Positions 15,731 through 23,347 of a DNA stretch of 64,000 bases are shown in pieces (the first letter of the stretch is position 1; every line of letters begins with the position of its first letter). Under the pieces are notes generated by a model, which was given only the letters and a program-made list of their open reading frames with translations, was not told the DNA's origin and searched no databases. Location of the stretch: contig NZ_AWEZ01000020.1 of NCBI RefSeq assembly GCF_000468755.1, positions 20,613-84,612 of the forward strand. The letters are read 5' to 3'. The position numbers and the translations under genes are program-made. Origin of the DNA: Olsenella profusa F0195 (GTDB lineage Bacteria; Actinomycetota; Coriobacteriia; Coriobacteriales; Atopobiaceae).

Positions 15731-17212
15731 TTATCTGAACACCCTCTCAAGAAGCTCGGTGAGGGCGACTATTACCTTTATATCGCCCTTCTTAATCATC
15801 TCCTGCAGCACCTCTTCCTCCTGGGTATCGGTGAGCGTGCGGAGAGATAGGTCTACGATGACGTTCTCGCTTTGCCGTGCTGCATCGCCTATCCTCACCT
15901 TTGCCTTGTATGCGCTGCGTGTGCCGAGGCGTTTCATCTCATAAGGAATACCGTCAAGAAGCATGTCTGCGTTGTGTGATCCCGGTTTGCTCGATTCGAG
16001 CTTGAATCTCACCTTGTGGCCGTTCCTGGCGAGCCACGTTGCCGCCTGAATCTCCTTGGCCTTGGGCTTCGCCCTGTACTCGGCGCTCACGCGCCCGTCC
16101 GATATCGAAGACAGGTAGGCGTTCACCGTCTCGTCATAGCCCCTGCGGCTCTTGCCGGTGGCCCTGTAGTCCCTCCAGACGCGCCCGAAGTCGCTTTCGA
16201 TGCGGCCGCATTCGTCCTGGACGGCGCGCGCCCTCTTCGCACGCTCGCCATCATCCGTCATGCGCCTGGCGGCAAGCTCGGCACGCTTGGCGTCCACCTG
16301 CTGGCGCGTCCAGGCGTCCCAGTCGTCGACGGCCGGCGCTATCTGGCAGCGGCAGTTCGGGTGTATCGGTGGCAGGTTCACTCCGGGCATGGCGTCCTCG
16401 ACGCGGAACGTCTTGCCGGTGAGGCCCGAGCACTCGGAGCACGTGCGCTCGTCGCCTATCGGCTCGACGCGGTACTCCTCGAAGCCCTCGCGGGCGAGCT
16501 CCGCGAGCTGGGCCTGGCGCGAGACGTAGGTGCCCTCGGTATAGACCAGGCGCATGACGCTCGACTCGGAGACGCCCACGAACCGCTTTGACACGGCGTC
16601 CGCCAGGCGCCGGTAGGACTCGCCCCGCGCCAGGGCCTTGGCCATGTCGTCCTGGACGTAGGCTGCAACCTTGTCAGCGTTGTTCCAGACCCTCTGGCTG
16701 TAGCTCTCGCCAGCATTCCAGGGCGTCCCGACGAAGCGGCGGATCGTGTCGTCGTCCATCGAGTGGAACGACCTGCCGTAGCCCATCGCCTCTGCCACCG
16801 CGTTGGCGCCGCGCGCCGCCTGGCGGGCGAAGTGGGCGCCAAGGCCGTCCGTCGCCTGGGCTGTGGCACGCGCCAGGTGGAGCCTGGCCGACGCCTGGAG
16901 CCCCTCGAGGCGGTCAAGCTTGTAGATGCTCTTGCGTATGGCGACCATGTCGGCCTTGTCTGGGTGGGCCGTGGCCCATGCGTCGCAGTCGCGCATGAGC
17001 AGGTCGCGGTCTGCCTCGTCCATCGCCTCCAGCATCGTGCGGTAGCGCAGGACGCCGTCCTGCCCGTACCGCTCGTAGTAGCTCGCAATCTCCTTGGAGA
17101 GGTCGGCCATCTCGGTCTCGTAGGCCCTGGACACGCGCCTTGCGAGGGCGTGCTCGTCTGACTCCATGGCCGCGTCAGCCCTCGCGATGCGACGCTCCCA
17201 GTAGGTGGCCAC
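15731..17212 (-). CDS. MuF/SPP1 gp7-like minor head protein fused to a CdiA-type nuclease toxin domain
   Basis: A 493-residue protein next to the portal. Residues 1-290 are a helical MuF head-morphogenesis domain ending in CSEC (258-261) and HPNCRC (284-289). After a helical linker (about 300-375), residues about 383-493 resemble the C-terminal nuclease domains of contact-dependent toxins (CdiA_C): E387, then D416 and E425-x-K427 in ADMLLDGIPYEMK, the PD-(D/E)XK pattern. The toxin part has visibly lower GC than the rest. It may be injected with DNA or act on rival cells. Family is recognised from motifs; target is inferred. Confidence 0.8.
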   Translation of the reverse strand: MATYWERRIARADAAMESDEHALARRVSRAYETEMADLSKEIASYYERYGQDGVLRYRTMLEAMDEADRDLLMRDCDAWATAHPDKADMVAIRKSIYKLDRLEGLQASARLHLARATAQATDGLGAHFARQAARGANAVAEAMGYGRSFHSMDDDTIRRFVGTPWNAGESYSQRVWNNADKVAAYVQDDMAKALARGESYRRLADAVSKRFVGVSESSVMRLVYTEGTYVSRQAQLAELAREGFEEYRVEPIGDERTCSECSGLTGKTFRVEDAMPGVNLPPIHPNCRCQIAPAVDDWDAWTRQQVDAKRAELAARRMTDDGERAKRARAVQDECGRIESDFGRVWRDYRATGKSRRGYDETVNAYLSSISDGRVSAEYRAKPKAKEIQAATWLARNGHKVRFKLESSKPGSHNADMLLDGIPYEMKRLGTRSAYKAKVRIGDAARQSENVIVDLSLRTLTDTQEEEVLQEMIKKGDIKVIVALTELLERVFR

Positions 17213-18583
17213 CTACCCCTCCTGACCGCCCCTCTGGGGCACCAGCGCGGCGGCGCGCGCCTCCTGCTCGTCCGCCTTGCGGCGCATCTCCGCCTTGGGG
17301 TCGGGGACGTTGGAGAGCACGGAGAGCTGCGTCTCCTCGGACGTGATGCCCGAGAGGTTGCCGGCTATCTGCGATTCCTCCAGCAAGTTGTTCGGCAGGT
17401 TGCGCGTCATGATGACCTGCACGCCCTCCCACGCGTCCGGAGAGAGCGAGTTGCCCGCGTAGCCGCAGAGCAGCATGTGACGCCGACCAAGCCCGCGCTT
17501 GAACTTGCGCTCCTTGACGAGGGCGAGATCACTCATGGCCTGAAGGCGGTACTTGATGGCGATACCGCTCGAGGTGTCGAAGCTCTCCGAGCTGAGGTCT
17601 GAGACCATCGAGAGCGTGAAGATGAGCCTCTCGAGGCGGTCTATCAGGTGCTCCTGCGTCCCGTCCGCATCCGGTTTCGGCAGGAAGTCAACGACCACGT
17701 TTGACGCGTCGCGGCCCTCCAGGTTGATGATGCGCGAGTCACGCAGGTTCTTGAGCGTCTCTTCATCGAGGTGCGCGCCGAGTATCTTGAGGTAGGCGTC
17801 GGCGTAGTACTCTACGTCGTTGGCCTTCTCGCTGAGCGCCTTGTCGTGAGCCTCTATGAGCGTGATTACGCCCTCGAAGAGGCCCTGGCGCTCCTCGTTG
17901 TCCACGTACTCGACGGCCGGTACGTCCGGGAAGCCGTGCTCGGTCGCCTCACCGAACCTCACCGTCCCGCCGACGAGTTCGAACGGCGTCTCGTACGTGG
18001 CGTCGTACAGTGTCCCGCGAAGCGTGTCAGGACGGTTGTCGAACCTGTTGTCATCGCGCCAGAAGCGTACGGCCCAGAACACCTTGCCAGCTACGCTGTC
18101 ATCGCGGATGAGGAACATGTTCATCGGGCTCACGAACGTGCTGTGCGGCTCTGCCATCCAGTCGCGCCACATGACCTCGTACGACTGGCCGTAGATATCA
18201 GCGAGCTTGCTCAGCTCGGCGTTGAGGTCGTCGACGTCGTTAGCGGAACCCCACGCGTTGAGCCATTGGATGGTGGCGTCATCGTCACCCAGGAGCTTTG
18301 CCGGGCGTCCGAGGAAGTAGCCGACCATGGAGTCCACGATCTGGCGGGCGTAGTTGGCGACGAGGCGGTTGTCGGGCTTGTACTCCGCCTTAGCCGCCTG
18401 GTGCAGGATCGCGTGGTCGCCCTCGTACTCCCTGCGCAGCATCGCCAGCCTTGGGAGGTGGCTGGCCTTGTAGTCGCTCAGCATCGATGCGAGCAGGTCT
18501 CCGGTGAGCTCCGTCCCGTCAGGCACGCGGTATCCGCCGCACGGCTCGTAGGTCGCGGCGTCAGCCGCCTTGCTGTCGGCCAC
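17213..18583 (-). CDS. Portal protein (SPP1 gp6-like)
   Basis: A 456-residue protein from GTG 18581-18583, which shares a base with the terminase stop (TAGTG) and has GGGAGGG upstream. Typical portal features: DNRLVANYARQIVDSMVGYF near the N-terminus, a central VRFWRDD region, KALSEKANDVEYYADAYLKI, and a long C-terminal helix with Ala/Gln/Gly-rich tail. Twelve copies form the DNA gate and terminase docking site. Confidence 0.88.
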   Translation of the reverse strand: MADSKAADAATYEPCGGYRVPDGTELTGDLLASMLSDYKASHLPRLAMLRREYEGDHAILHQAAKAEYKPDNRLVANYARQIVDSMVGYFLGRPAKLLGDDDATIQWLNAWGSANDVDDLNAELSKLADIYGQSYEVMWRDWMAEPHSTFVSPMNMFLIRDDSVAGKVFWAVRFWRDDNRFDNRPDTLRGTLYDATYETPFELVGGTVRFGEATEHGFPDVPAVEYVDNEERQGLFEGVITLIEAHDKALSEKANDVEYYADAYLKILGAHLDEETLKNLRDSRIINLEGRDASNVVVDFLPKPDADGTQEHLIDRLERLIFTLSMVSDLSSESFDTSSGIAIKYRLQAMSDLALVKERKFKRGLGRRHMLLCGYAGNSLSPDAWEGVQVIMTRNLPNNLLEESQIAGNLSGITSEETQLSVLSNVPDPKAEMRRKADEQEARAAALVPQRGGQEG

Positions 18584-19872
18584 TATATCCCTCCCCTGAA
18601 GAGATGCACCCTCGGCGCGTCGTCGTGGAGCCTGATGGCGCACGCCAGCGAGTCGGGCGCATCGTCGTGCTCGGCGCCCTCCGTGTAGTCCATGACCTCG
18701 TCCCAGTAGGCCGCGCTGGCGTCGCGTGCGCTGTCATAGCGCACGAGGTCGGCCCAGCGCCCACGGGCGTGGGTGGATATCTTGACGAACTTGTTGGCGC
18801 TCTCCTGGTACGTGGAGACGGGAAGGCCCATGCCGCGCATCCTCTCGGCCAGGTAGCCCTTGTCGGCGTTGCGCTCGCACCATACCGTACCGAGCCTGAG
18901 CGTCTCGTGGAGCTCCATGATGCGGGCCATGCAGCGGTCGACGTGCGTCTCGCGGAAGAGCTCGCCGTGGACGTATGGCCTGCCGTCGTGCCAGGCGATG
19001 CAGGTGACGGCCGTGCCATCGCTCCCGCCATACGCCGCGTCGACGTGCATCAGTCCGTCGTACAGCAGCGTCTGGTCGGCGAACGCCTCTGGCTCGCCCT
19101 CGAACACCGCGCCATCCTGGGCCACATGGCGAAGCTCGTAGTTCGCGGCGAAGAGCGAGCGCGTCATGGCCTTGCGCAGGTCTGCGGCCTCACCGTCCGA
19201 CACGAGGCCGGTTGAGTCCCACGGCCAACGCTCCGGCTCTGGCATGAGCTGGAAGGCGTCATCCCTGTGCCACGGTGTGCCCGTGTTGACGATGCGGCCG
19301 CCCCTGTTGCGGACGTTCTGAAGCTCGCGGTAGAACGCCTTGGTTGCCTCGCGCTCCGCCCTCGACGCCCTGTCCCTGAGCGTGACGACGTCATCCGTGA
19401 AGACCACGTCGTAGTGCTTGCCCGTGAGCGATTCGCCGATGCCGTATCCCGAGAGCTGCGGAAGGCCCGAGACGTTGCATGCGAGGTCGGTGCTTATCGC
19501 CGTCGAGCTTGCCGACGTCACTCGCGCTGGCCGGCCGTATATCGTCTCGATGACCATGGCCGACGTGTCGGAGCAGAGCATGCGGGCCACCGCCGACATG
19601 ACTTCCTCGACGTCCGGGGACGCCTTGCGAAAGAAGCCGACGGTTAGCTGTGGCTTGGTGACCATTAGCAGCCAGAGGGCCACCTTGACGCAGGTGGTCT
19701 TGTACGAGCCTCGGTGCGCCTGAAGCGTCCAGTCTCCGTCGCCGAACGCCATACGGCGTATCCATCCGTCGTGCAATGGCTCGACGAGCCTGTCGTAGCC
19801 CATCATGCGGGCGAGCCTGACAGAGTGTGACGCCATGACGCGTGCAAGGGCCTGCGCCCTGCTAGCCGCCAT
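18583..19872 (-). CDS. Terminase large subunit
   Basis: A 429-residue protein. The ATPase part has a variant Walker A (AHRGSYKTT, 52-60) and Walker B (VVFTDD, 156-161), followed by coupling motif NTGTPW (196-201). The nuclease half shows HVDAAYGGSDG with D278 and D285, and AEHDDAPDSLACAI near the end as the last acidic motif. It cuts and pumps DNA into the prohead. It overlaps the small subunit by 11 bp. Confidence 0.9.
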   Translation of the reverse strand: MAASRAQALARVMASHSVRLARMMGYDRLVEPLHDGWIRRMAFGDGDWTLQAHRGSYKTTCVKVALWLLMVTKPQLTVGFFRKASPDVEEVMSAVARMLCSDTSAMVIETIYGRPARVTSASSTAISTDLACNVSGLPQLSGYGIGESLTGKHYDVVFTDDVVTLRDRASRAEREATKAFYRELQNVRNRGGRIVNTGTPWHRDDAFQLMPEPERWPWDSTGLVSDGEAADLRKAMTRSLFAANYELRHVAQDGAVFEGEPEAFADQTLLYDGLMHVDAAYGGSDGTAVTCIAWHDGRPYVHGELFRETHVDRCMARIMELHETLRLGTVWCERNADKGYLAERMRGMGLPVSTYQESANKFVKISTHARGRWADLVRYDSARDASAAYWDEVMDYTEGAEHDDAPDSLACAIRLHDDAPRVHLFRGGI

Positions 19873-20260
19873 CGTCCATAGCCACGTCCAGCAGGTGCGA
19901 GAACGCCTCCGCGCTCTCCCTGGACGGAGCGGTAAGCTCCACGCGGTCGCTCGGCCTCTGGCCTGACGTGTCGCGGATGAACTCGGCTGCCTTGGTGTCT
20001 CCAGCCATGGCCTTGCGGAGCTGCGCCAGCGCGATGGCCTGCCCGACGGTCATGTTCTTGCCGTCCATGCCGTCCATCGTGCCGGCCGAGGTGACGCCGC
20101 CCTTGTGCAGAGGCATGTCGAGCATGTCGCGGAAGGTCTCGCGCATGTCCCTGCGCTCACGGCGCTTCCTCGCCGAGGCCTTGCCCGCCTTGCTTGCGTT
20201 GGCTCGGCGCTGGCTCGGCGTGCGCGCGTCGTTAGGCACGAGGTTCTCTGGGTTAGCCAT
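19862..20260 (-). CDS. Terminase small subunit
   Basis: A 132-residue protein upstream of the large subunit. A strongly basic N-terminus (QRRANASKAGKASARKRRER) is followed by helices (RETFRDMLDMPLHKGG, NMTVGQAIALAQLRKAMAGD, and AAEFIRDTSGQRPSDRVEL) similar to many Gram-positive small terminases. It would bind the packaging start site, possibly the tandem repeats at 20541-20576. Confidence 0.75.
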   Translation of the reverse strand: MANPENLVPNDARTPSQRRANASKAGKASARKRRERRDMRETFRDMLDMPLHKGGVTSAGTMDGMDGKNMTVGQAIALAQLRKAMAGDTKAAEFIRDTSGQRPSDRVELTAPSRESAEAFSHLLDVAMDDGG

Positions 20261-20453
20261 GGTGCCTCGCCGCCCTCAGGTCGACGGGGCTCGCGACGTT
20301 GCGCATGCACTCGACCACGCCGTCATACCGGCGCTCGACGTATGCCAGGGCGTCGGCGTCCACGCCACGCTCGAGGAGGGCACGTCTCATCGCCACCGCC
20401 ATCCGTGTCGTATGCCTGGCGGCGATGCGTGCGATGTCGAAGAGCGTCACCAT
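20253..20453 (-). CDS. Small hypothetical protein before the terminase
   Basis: A 66-residue protein from ATG 20451-20453 with GGGGGTG upstream; the frame extends 16 codons further but only through the terminator hairpin. It is helical and basic (ARIAARHTTRMAVAMRRALL). It overlaps the small terminase by 8 bp. Function unknown; small proteins here are sometimes packaging accessory factors. Confidence 0.5.
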   Translation of the reverse strand: MVTLFDIARIAARHTTRMAVAMRRALLERGVDADALAYVERRYDGVVECMRNVASPVDLRAARHHG

Positions 20454-20467
20454 GCACCCCCATGCGC

Positions 20468-20499
20468 AAAAGGGGCCACAGGCATAAGCCCATGGCCCC
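20468..20499 (-). terminator. Terminator after the late regulator
   Basis: On the minus strand the stem GGGGCCA/TGGCCCC with a 14-base loop is followed by TTTT. It would end transcripts of the early block (including 20692-21207) before the packaging genes and may be the site of antitermination or a late-gene boundary. Confidence 0.6.
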
Positions 20500-20540
20500 A
20501 CCGGTCAATCTCAGCACGATACCCTTATACCACCAATCAC

Positions 20541-20576
20541 CTGGCACGACCTGGCAGAACCCGGCACGACCCGGCA
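20541..20576. repeat. 10-bp tandem repeats upstream of terminase genes (candidate pac/cos region)
   Basis: Three and a half 10-bp units, ctggcacgac / ctggcagaac / ccggcacgac / ccggca, in the only sizeable gap (20500-20691) between the early and late blocks. Spacing of one helical turn suits a multimeric DNA-binding protein such as a small terminase. The interval also holds an inverted repeat at 20606-20632. Confidence 0.6.
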
Positions 20577-20605
20577 ATTTTCCTGGCGCGTGACTAAAGC
20601 GCGCG

Positions 20606-20632
20606 CCTATGTCTGGAACCTATGACATAAGG
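20606..20632. repeat. Imperfect palindrome in the late control gap
   Basis: The arms cctatgtc and gacataagg are separated by about 10 bases. It lies 60 bp downstream of the late regulator gene and upstream of the terminase genes, so it could be an operator for late transcription. No clear promoter hexamers are seen nearby. Confidence 0.35.
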
Positions 20633-20691
20633 TGTCGGAAATCACGGGGTCTTAATCCATTAATCTGAATAGACACGCGATTCCAATCATT

Positions 20692-21207
20692 TTACCCCTC
20701 GGCAAGCCCCAGGCCGTCCCTCATGCGGTCGAGCCCGTAGGCGTCGATGGTGTCGCAGGCGACGCGCACGGCGTCCCTGCACCAACGCTCGCTCATGCCG
20801 CACCCCTCGGCCACCTCTGGCCAGGTTGCCGCGGCGCAGAAGCGCCACCACAGGCAGTCGGCGTACTGCGATCCAAGCATGGAGCACACGCCTCCCGACC
20901 CGGTCTGCCCCGAGCCGTATATGACGTCGCAGCACAGGTCTATGAGCGCGTAGTCCTCACTCTGTCGGCTCCTGACGCGCTCCTCGTAGTCCATGCGCTC
21001 GTCGGTGGCGCGCATCTGGTCTGCCCTGTGCCCGCTCCTGCCGTGGGCGTCGTACGACTGTGGCCTCACGCCCTCGCGCGACTCCATGCGTGCCAGCGAC
21101 CGCCTGATGCGCTCGGCGTCCCTTGCCGCCTCGCGCGTCGCCTCGAAGAGGTCGATTGCCGTCGCATACGAGTTCCCTGTCTCCAAGATTCCACCCCAGA
21201 CCGCCAT
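20692..21207 (-). CDS. ArpU/RinA-like late transcription regulator
   Basis: A 171-residue protein taken from ATG 21205-21207; a GTG at 21222 is possible, and neither start has a strong ribosome site. Residues about 30-100 are helical and charged; the C-terminal part (DYALIDLCCDVIYGSG, then TWPEVAEGCGMSERWCRDAV) resembles the sigma-like helix-turn-helix of phage late regulators that sit before terminase genes. It probably turns on the packaging and structural operon. Confidence 0.65.
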   Translation of the reverse strand: MAVWGGILETGNSYATAIDLFEATREAARDAERIRRSLARMESREGVRPQSYDAHGRSGHRADQMRATDERMDYEERVRSRQSEDYALIDLCCDVIYGSGQTGSGGVCSMLGSQYADCLWWRFCAAATWPEVAEGCGMSERWCRDAVRVACDTIDAYGLDRMRDGLGLAEG

Positions 21208-21230
21208 TCCGCCATCAGTCACCAGGATCG

Positions 21231-21413
21231 TCAATCGTCGGCATGCATGGACCTGTACCGCTCGCAGGAGACGATCTCGTTGACCGCCGTGTCCTTGCGC
21301 GCGCCCGCATAGCCGAGGCATACGCCCTCGTCGCGGGCGAGCTGCCTCAGCTCCCTCATCGTCATGCGCATGAGCTCGTCGCGCCTCGCGCTCTCATCGA
21401 ACTCGTTGACCAT
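21231..21413 (-). CDS. Small SAP-like DNA-binding protein
   Basis: A 60-residue protein. Residues about 17-50 (MTMRELRQLARDEGVCLGY then GARKDTAVNEIVSCE) have the helix-extended-helix pattern of SAP or Rho-N domains, which bind DNA or RNA. It overlaps the next small gene by 20 bp. Role unknown. Confidence 0.55.
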   Translation of the reverse strand: MVNEFDESARRDELMRMTMRELRQLARDEGVCLGYAGARKDTAVNEIVSCERYRSMHADD

Positions 21414-21507
21414 CGCGTTCCTCCATCCTCAGCCTGTACCTGCACTCGTACGCCCTGCACGTCAGCGCGCGGAGCACCGGGCATTGCCTGTGGTCACATC
21501 GTGGCAT
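21394..21507 (-). CDS. Tiny Cys-rich protein, paralogue of 22185-22373
   Basis: A 37-residue protein from ATG 21505-21507 with GGAGGG five bases upstream. Sequence CDHRQCPVLRALTCRAYECRYRLR repeats, almost word for word in its second half, the C-terminus of the protein at 22185-22373 (CRAYECRYRLR). Four cysteines suggest one zinc site. It lies inside overlaps on both sides. The residue stretch here is a summary of positions 4-27. Confidence 0.55.
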   Translation of the reverse strand: MPRCDHRQCPVLRALTCRAYECRYRLRMEERDGQRVR

Positions 21508-21692
21508 GTGCCCTCCGTCCTGCGGTTCCACGCCTCGATTGCCTGGGCAGCGTTCTGCCACCATCCGGAGTCGACCTGTCCCATGCAATCAGGACACACG
21601 ACCCTGTAGCGCCATTGGCCTTCGTGGTGCTCGTACCTTTCCACGATGGCGGACGTGCCGCCGCAGAAGGGACAGGGCTTAAGCTCACTCAT
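21462..21692 (-). CDS. Lar-like restriction alleviation zinc-ribbon protein
   Basis: A 76-residue protein from ATG 21692 (MSELKPCPFCGG). CPFCGG, then VVCPDCMGQVDSGWW and NAAQAIEAWNRR match the Lar family, which in the Rac prophage counters type I restriction by modifying its activity. Many phage copies are called Lar from this motif alone, so anti-restriction is a family-based guess. Confidence 0.75.
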   Translation of the reverse strand: MSELKPCPFCGGTSAIVERYEHHEGQWRYRVVCPDCMGQVDSGWWQNAAQAIEAWNRRTEGTCHDVTTGNARCSAR

Positions 21693-21873
21693 CCCCGTCA
21701 CCCCTCATCTCGCGCAGCAGGTCGGTGTGCGCGGAGTTCCACCTGCCGTGCGCCCGCCCGAACGACGTTGCCTCGCTCTCCGACATGCGCTCCCCGAGCG
21801 CGGCCGAGAGGATGCCCACCATGCCGTACAGTGCCTCCAGGCACTTGAGCAGTGCCTCGTCACGCTCACTCAT
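21685..21873 (-). CDS. Small hypothetical protein
   Basis: A 62-residue protein with two predicted helices (SERDEALLKCLEALYGMVGI, then MSESEATSFGRAHGRWN). It overlaps both neighbours by 8 bp, in the style of this gene block. No family recognised. Confidence 0.5.
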   Translation of the reverse strand: MSERDEALLKCLEALYGMVGILSAALGERMSESEATSFGRAHGRWNSAHTDLLREMRGDGDE

Positions 21874-22195
21874 CCGTGTCTCCCCTCATGACCCTCGCAC
21901 CACAGCAGGCGCAGTGGCGCGGCAGCAGTGTCCTCCCGTCCCGCAGGGAGACGCCCAGGGAGCTGTCGCACTCGGAGCACACCAGCTCGTCGTCATTACT
22001 CGTGTCCGAGCGCACGGCGCGGCACGTCGGATCGATGAGGTCGGCGATACGGAGAATGAGCCGCTTTCTCTCACTGATATACATCTCGATTGGCATCCTC
22101 CCGAAAACCGCATTGAACACCGCCTTTTCGTCATAGAACCCCATCTCGGCCCTTAGCCTCTCGGCCACCTCGCGCCTCTCGTCACTAGCTGCCAT
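21866..22195 (-). CDS. ERRE-family phage protein with C-terminal zinc ribbon
   Basis: A 109-residue protein from ATG 22195. The N-terminus (ASDERREVAERLRAEM) and RIADLIDPTCRA match a helical family repeated in this prophage (compare 23344-23937 and 23937-24164). The C-terminus has CSEC and CACCGARV, a zinc ribbon. Members recur in Coriobacteriia prophages; function unknown. Confidence 0.6.
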   Translation of the reverse strand: MAASDERREVAERLRAEMGFYDEKAVFNAVFGRMPIEMYISERKRLILRIADLIDPTCRAVRSDTSNDDELVCSECDSSLGVSLRDGRTLLPRHCACCGARVMRGDTDE

Positions 22196-22373
22196 CGTTC
22201 GCACTTCCTATCCTCAACCTGTACCTGCACTCGTACGCCCTGCACGTCATCGCCCGGAGCACGGGGTGCAGCTGAATCTGCCCGCCACGGACAATGCACT
22301 TCCACACGTCCGGTATTTTCGGGTGCGGGCCGAGGACGCACCGCGAGTGCTCGCAGTCCTCACATCTGCGCAT
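22185..22373 (-). CDS. Small Cys-rich protein, larger paralogue of 21394-21507
   Basis: A 62-residue protein from ATG 22371-22373. CEDCEH plus a downstream CIVRGG and the CRAYECRYRLR end give at least six cysteines. Its C-terminal 20 residues are nearly identical to the tiny protein at 21394-21507, indicating recent duplication in the block. Function unknown. Confidence 0.55.
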   Translation of the reverse strand: MRRCEDCEHSRCVLGPHPKIPDVWKCIVRGGQIQLHPVLRAMTCRAYECRYRLRIGSANDGS

Positions 22374-22581
22374 CGTCCCTCCTCTCGCCCCAAGCGCAGA
22401 AGCCGTCTGGATCCGCCTGCGGAAGGTCGGCCAGGTCGCAGCCGATTGCCTCGTCCCAATCCCACAGTCCCCCCCAGTGCTCGCACTCGCGGCACCGCAC
22501 GACCCTCTCCCGCACGGCGTCGCCGCCGAGGAGGACGTCGGCAACCATCAGCTCGGCCACGTACTCGCCCATGCCGCTCAT
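22360..22581 (-). CDS. Small Cys/His protein (CxxC-EHW family)
   Basis: A 73-residue protein from ATG 22579-22581, overlapping the preceding stop (ATGA). The motif CRECEHWGG, later CDL and the C-terminal DGFCAWGERR are the hallmark of a small phage family present in many Gram-positive prophages. It probably binds one zinc. Function unknown. Confidence 0.65.
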   Translation of the reverse strand: MSGMGEYVAELMVADVLLGGDAVRERVVRCRECEHWGGLWDWDEAIGCDLADLPQADPDGFCAWGERRDDAQM

Positions 22582-22877
22582 CGCTTGCCATCTCCAGTCT
22601 TGATGTTGTGGACGTCGTGCACGCACCTCATGCACACGTCCCTGTCGTAGTCCGGGCACTCGGCGTCGAACCTGTGGTGCCCGATGCCCGGCACCGCCCG
22701 CGCGGCCTCCTCCGCCGTGGCGGGGCGCAGGCACTCCCTCGGGGTGAGCGCCGCCGTGCATCCCTCGTGGTAGCAGACGTACCAGCCGGTCCGGCCGCGC
22801 CCAGCGACGCGCCCGACCCGCACCTGCCCGATGCCCAGGTCGTATGCGACGTAGTCGCCGTATCCGTACTTGCTCAT
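22578..22877 (-). CDS. Hypothetical phage protein with CxxC-type ends
   Basis: A 99-residue protein. It begins with a beta-like YGDYVAYDLGIGQVRVGRV segment, suggesting a small SH3-like barrel, and ends with CPDYDRDVCMRCVHDVHN, a possible metal site. It is coupled to its neighbours by 4-bp overlaps. No family recognised. Confidence 0.5.
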   Translation of the reverse strand: MSKYGYGDYVAYDLGIGQVRVGRVAGRGRTGWYVCYHEGCTAALTPRECLRPATAEEAARAVPGIGHHRFDAECPDYDRDVCMRCVHDVHNIKTGDGKR

Positions 22878-23347
22878 AAGTCATCCTCCTTGAGGAAAAG
22901 AATCCAGTGCGTCTTGCTCGCCTTCGGCCTGCGGTTGCCCAGGAGCGGCCTTGCCGGGCAGCAGGACAGCACGTCCATGAGGGGTATGTGGTACTCGTAC
23001 CACTTGAAGACGAGCGTGCCGCCCGGCCTGAGCACGCGCAGGCACTCGGAGAAGCCCGCCGAGAGGTCGTCGCGCCACCCCTTGGGGTCGAGCCTGCCGT
23101 ACTTGTCCACCTGCCAGCCCGCCCCCACCTCAAGGTGCGGAGGGTCGAAGACGACCAGCGAGAAAGACTCGTCCGGGAAGGGCAGGTCGCGGAAGTCGGC
23201 CACCAGGTCAGGCTCCACGTCGAGCGCACGACCGTCGCAGAGGACCTTGTGGCGCGGATTGAGGTCACAGAATGTGACGCGCTGGTCTTCCTTGTCGAAG
23301 TAGAAGCTCCTCGGCCCGCAGGCCACATCCAGCGCCGGTGTCATCAC
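22874..23347 (-). CDS. SAM-dependent DNA methyltransferase-like protein
   Basis: A 157-residue class I methyltransferase. LDVACGPRSFYFDKED is the SAM-binding motif I region, LPFPDESFSLVVFDPPHL carries a DPPH catalytic motif like the DPPY/NPPY of amino-methyltransferases, and RVLRPGGTLVFKW is the usual post-IV strand. No restriction partner is adjacent, so it is an orphan phage methylase that may shield phage DNA. Target base unknown. Confidence 0.8.
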   Translation of the reverse strand: MMTPALDVACGPRSFYFDKEDQRVTFCDLNPRHKVLCDGRALDVEPDLVADFRDLPFPDESFSLVVFDPPHLEVGAGWQVDKYGRLDPKGWRDDLSAGFSECLRVLRPGGTLVFKWYEYHIPLMDVLSCCPARPLLGNRRPKASKTHWILFLKEDDL

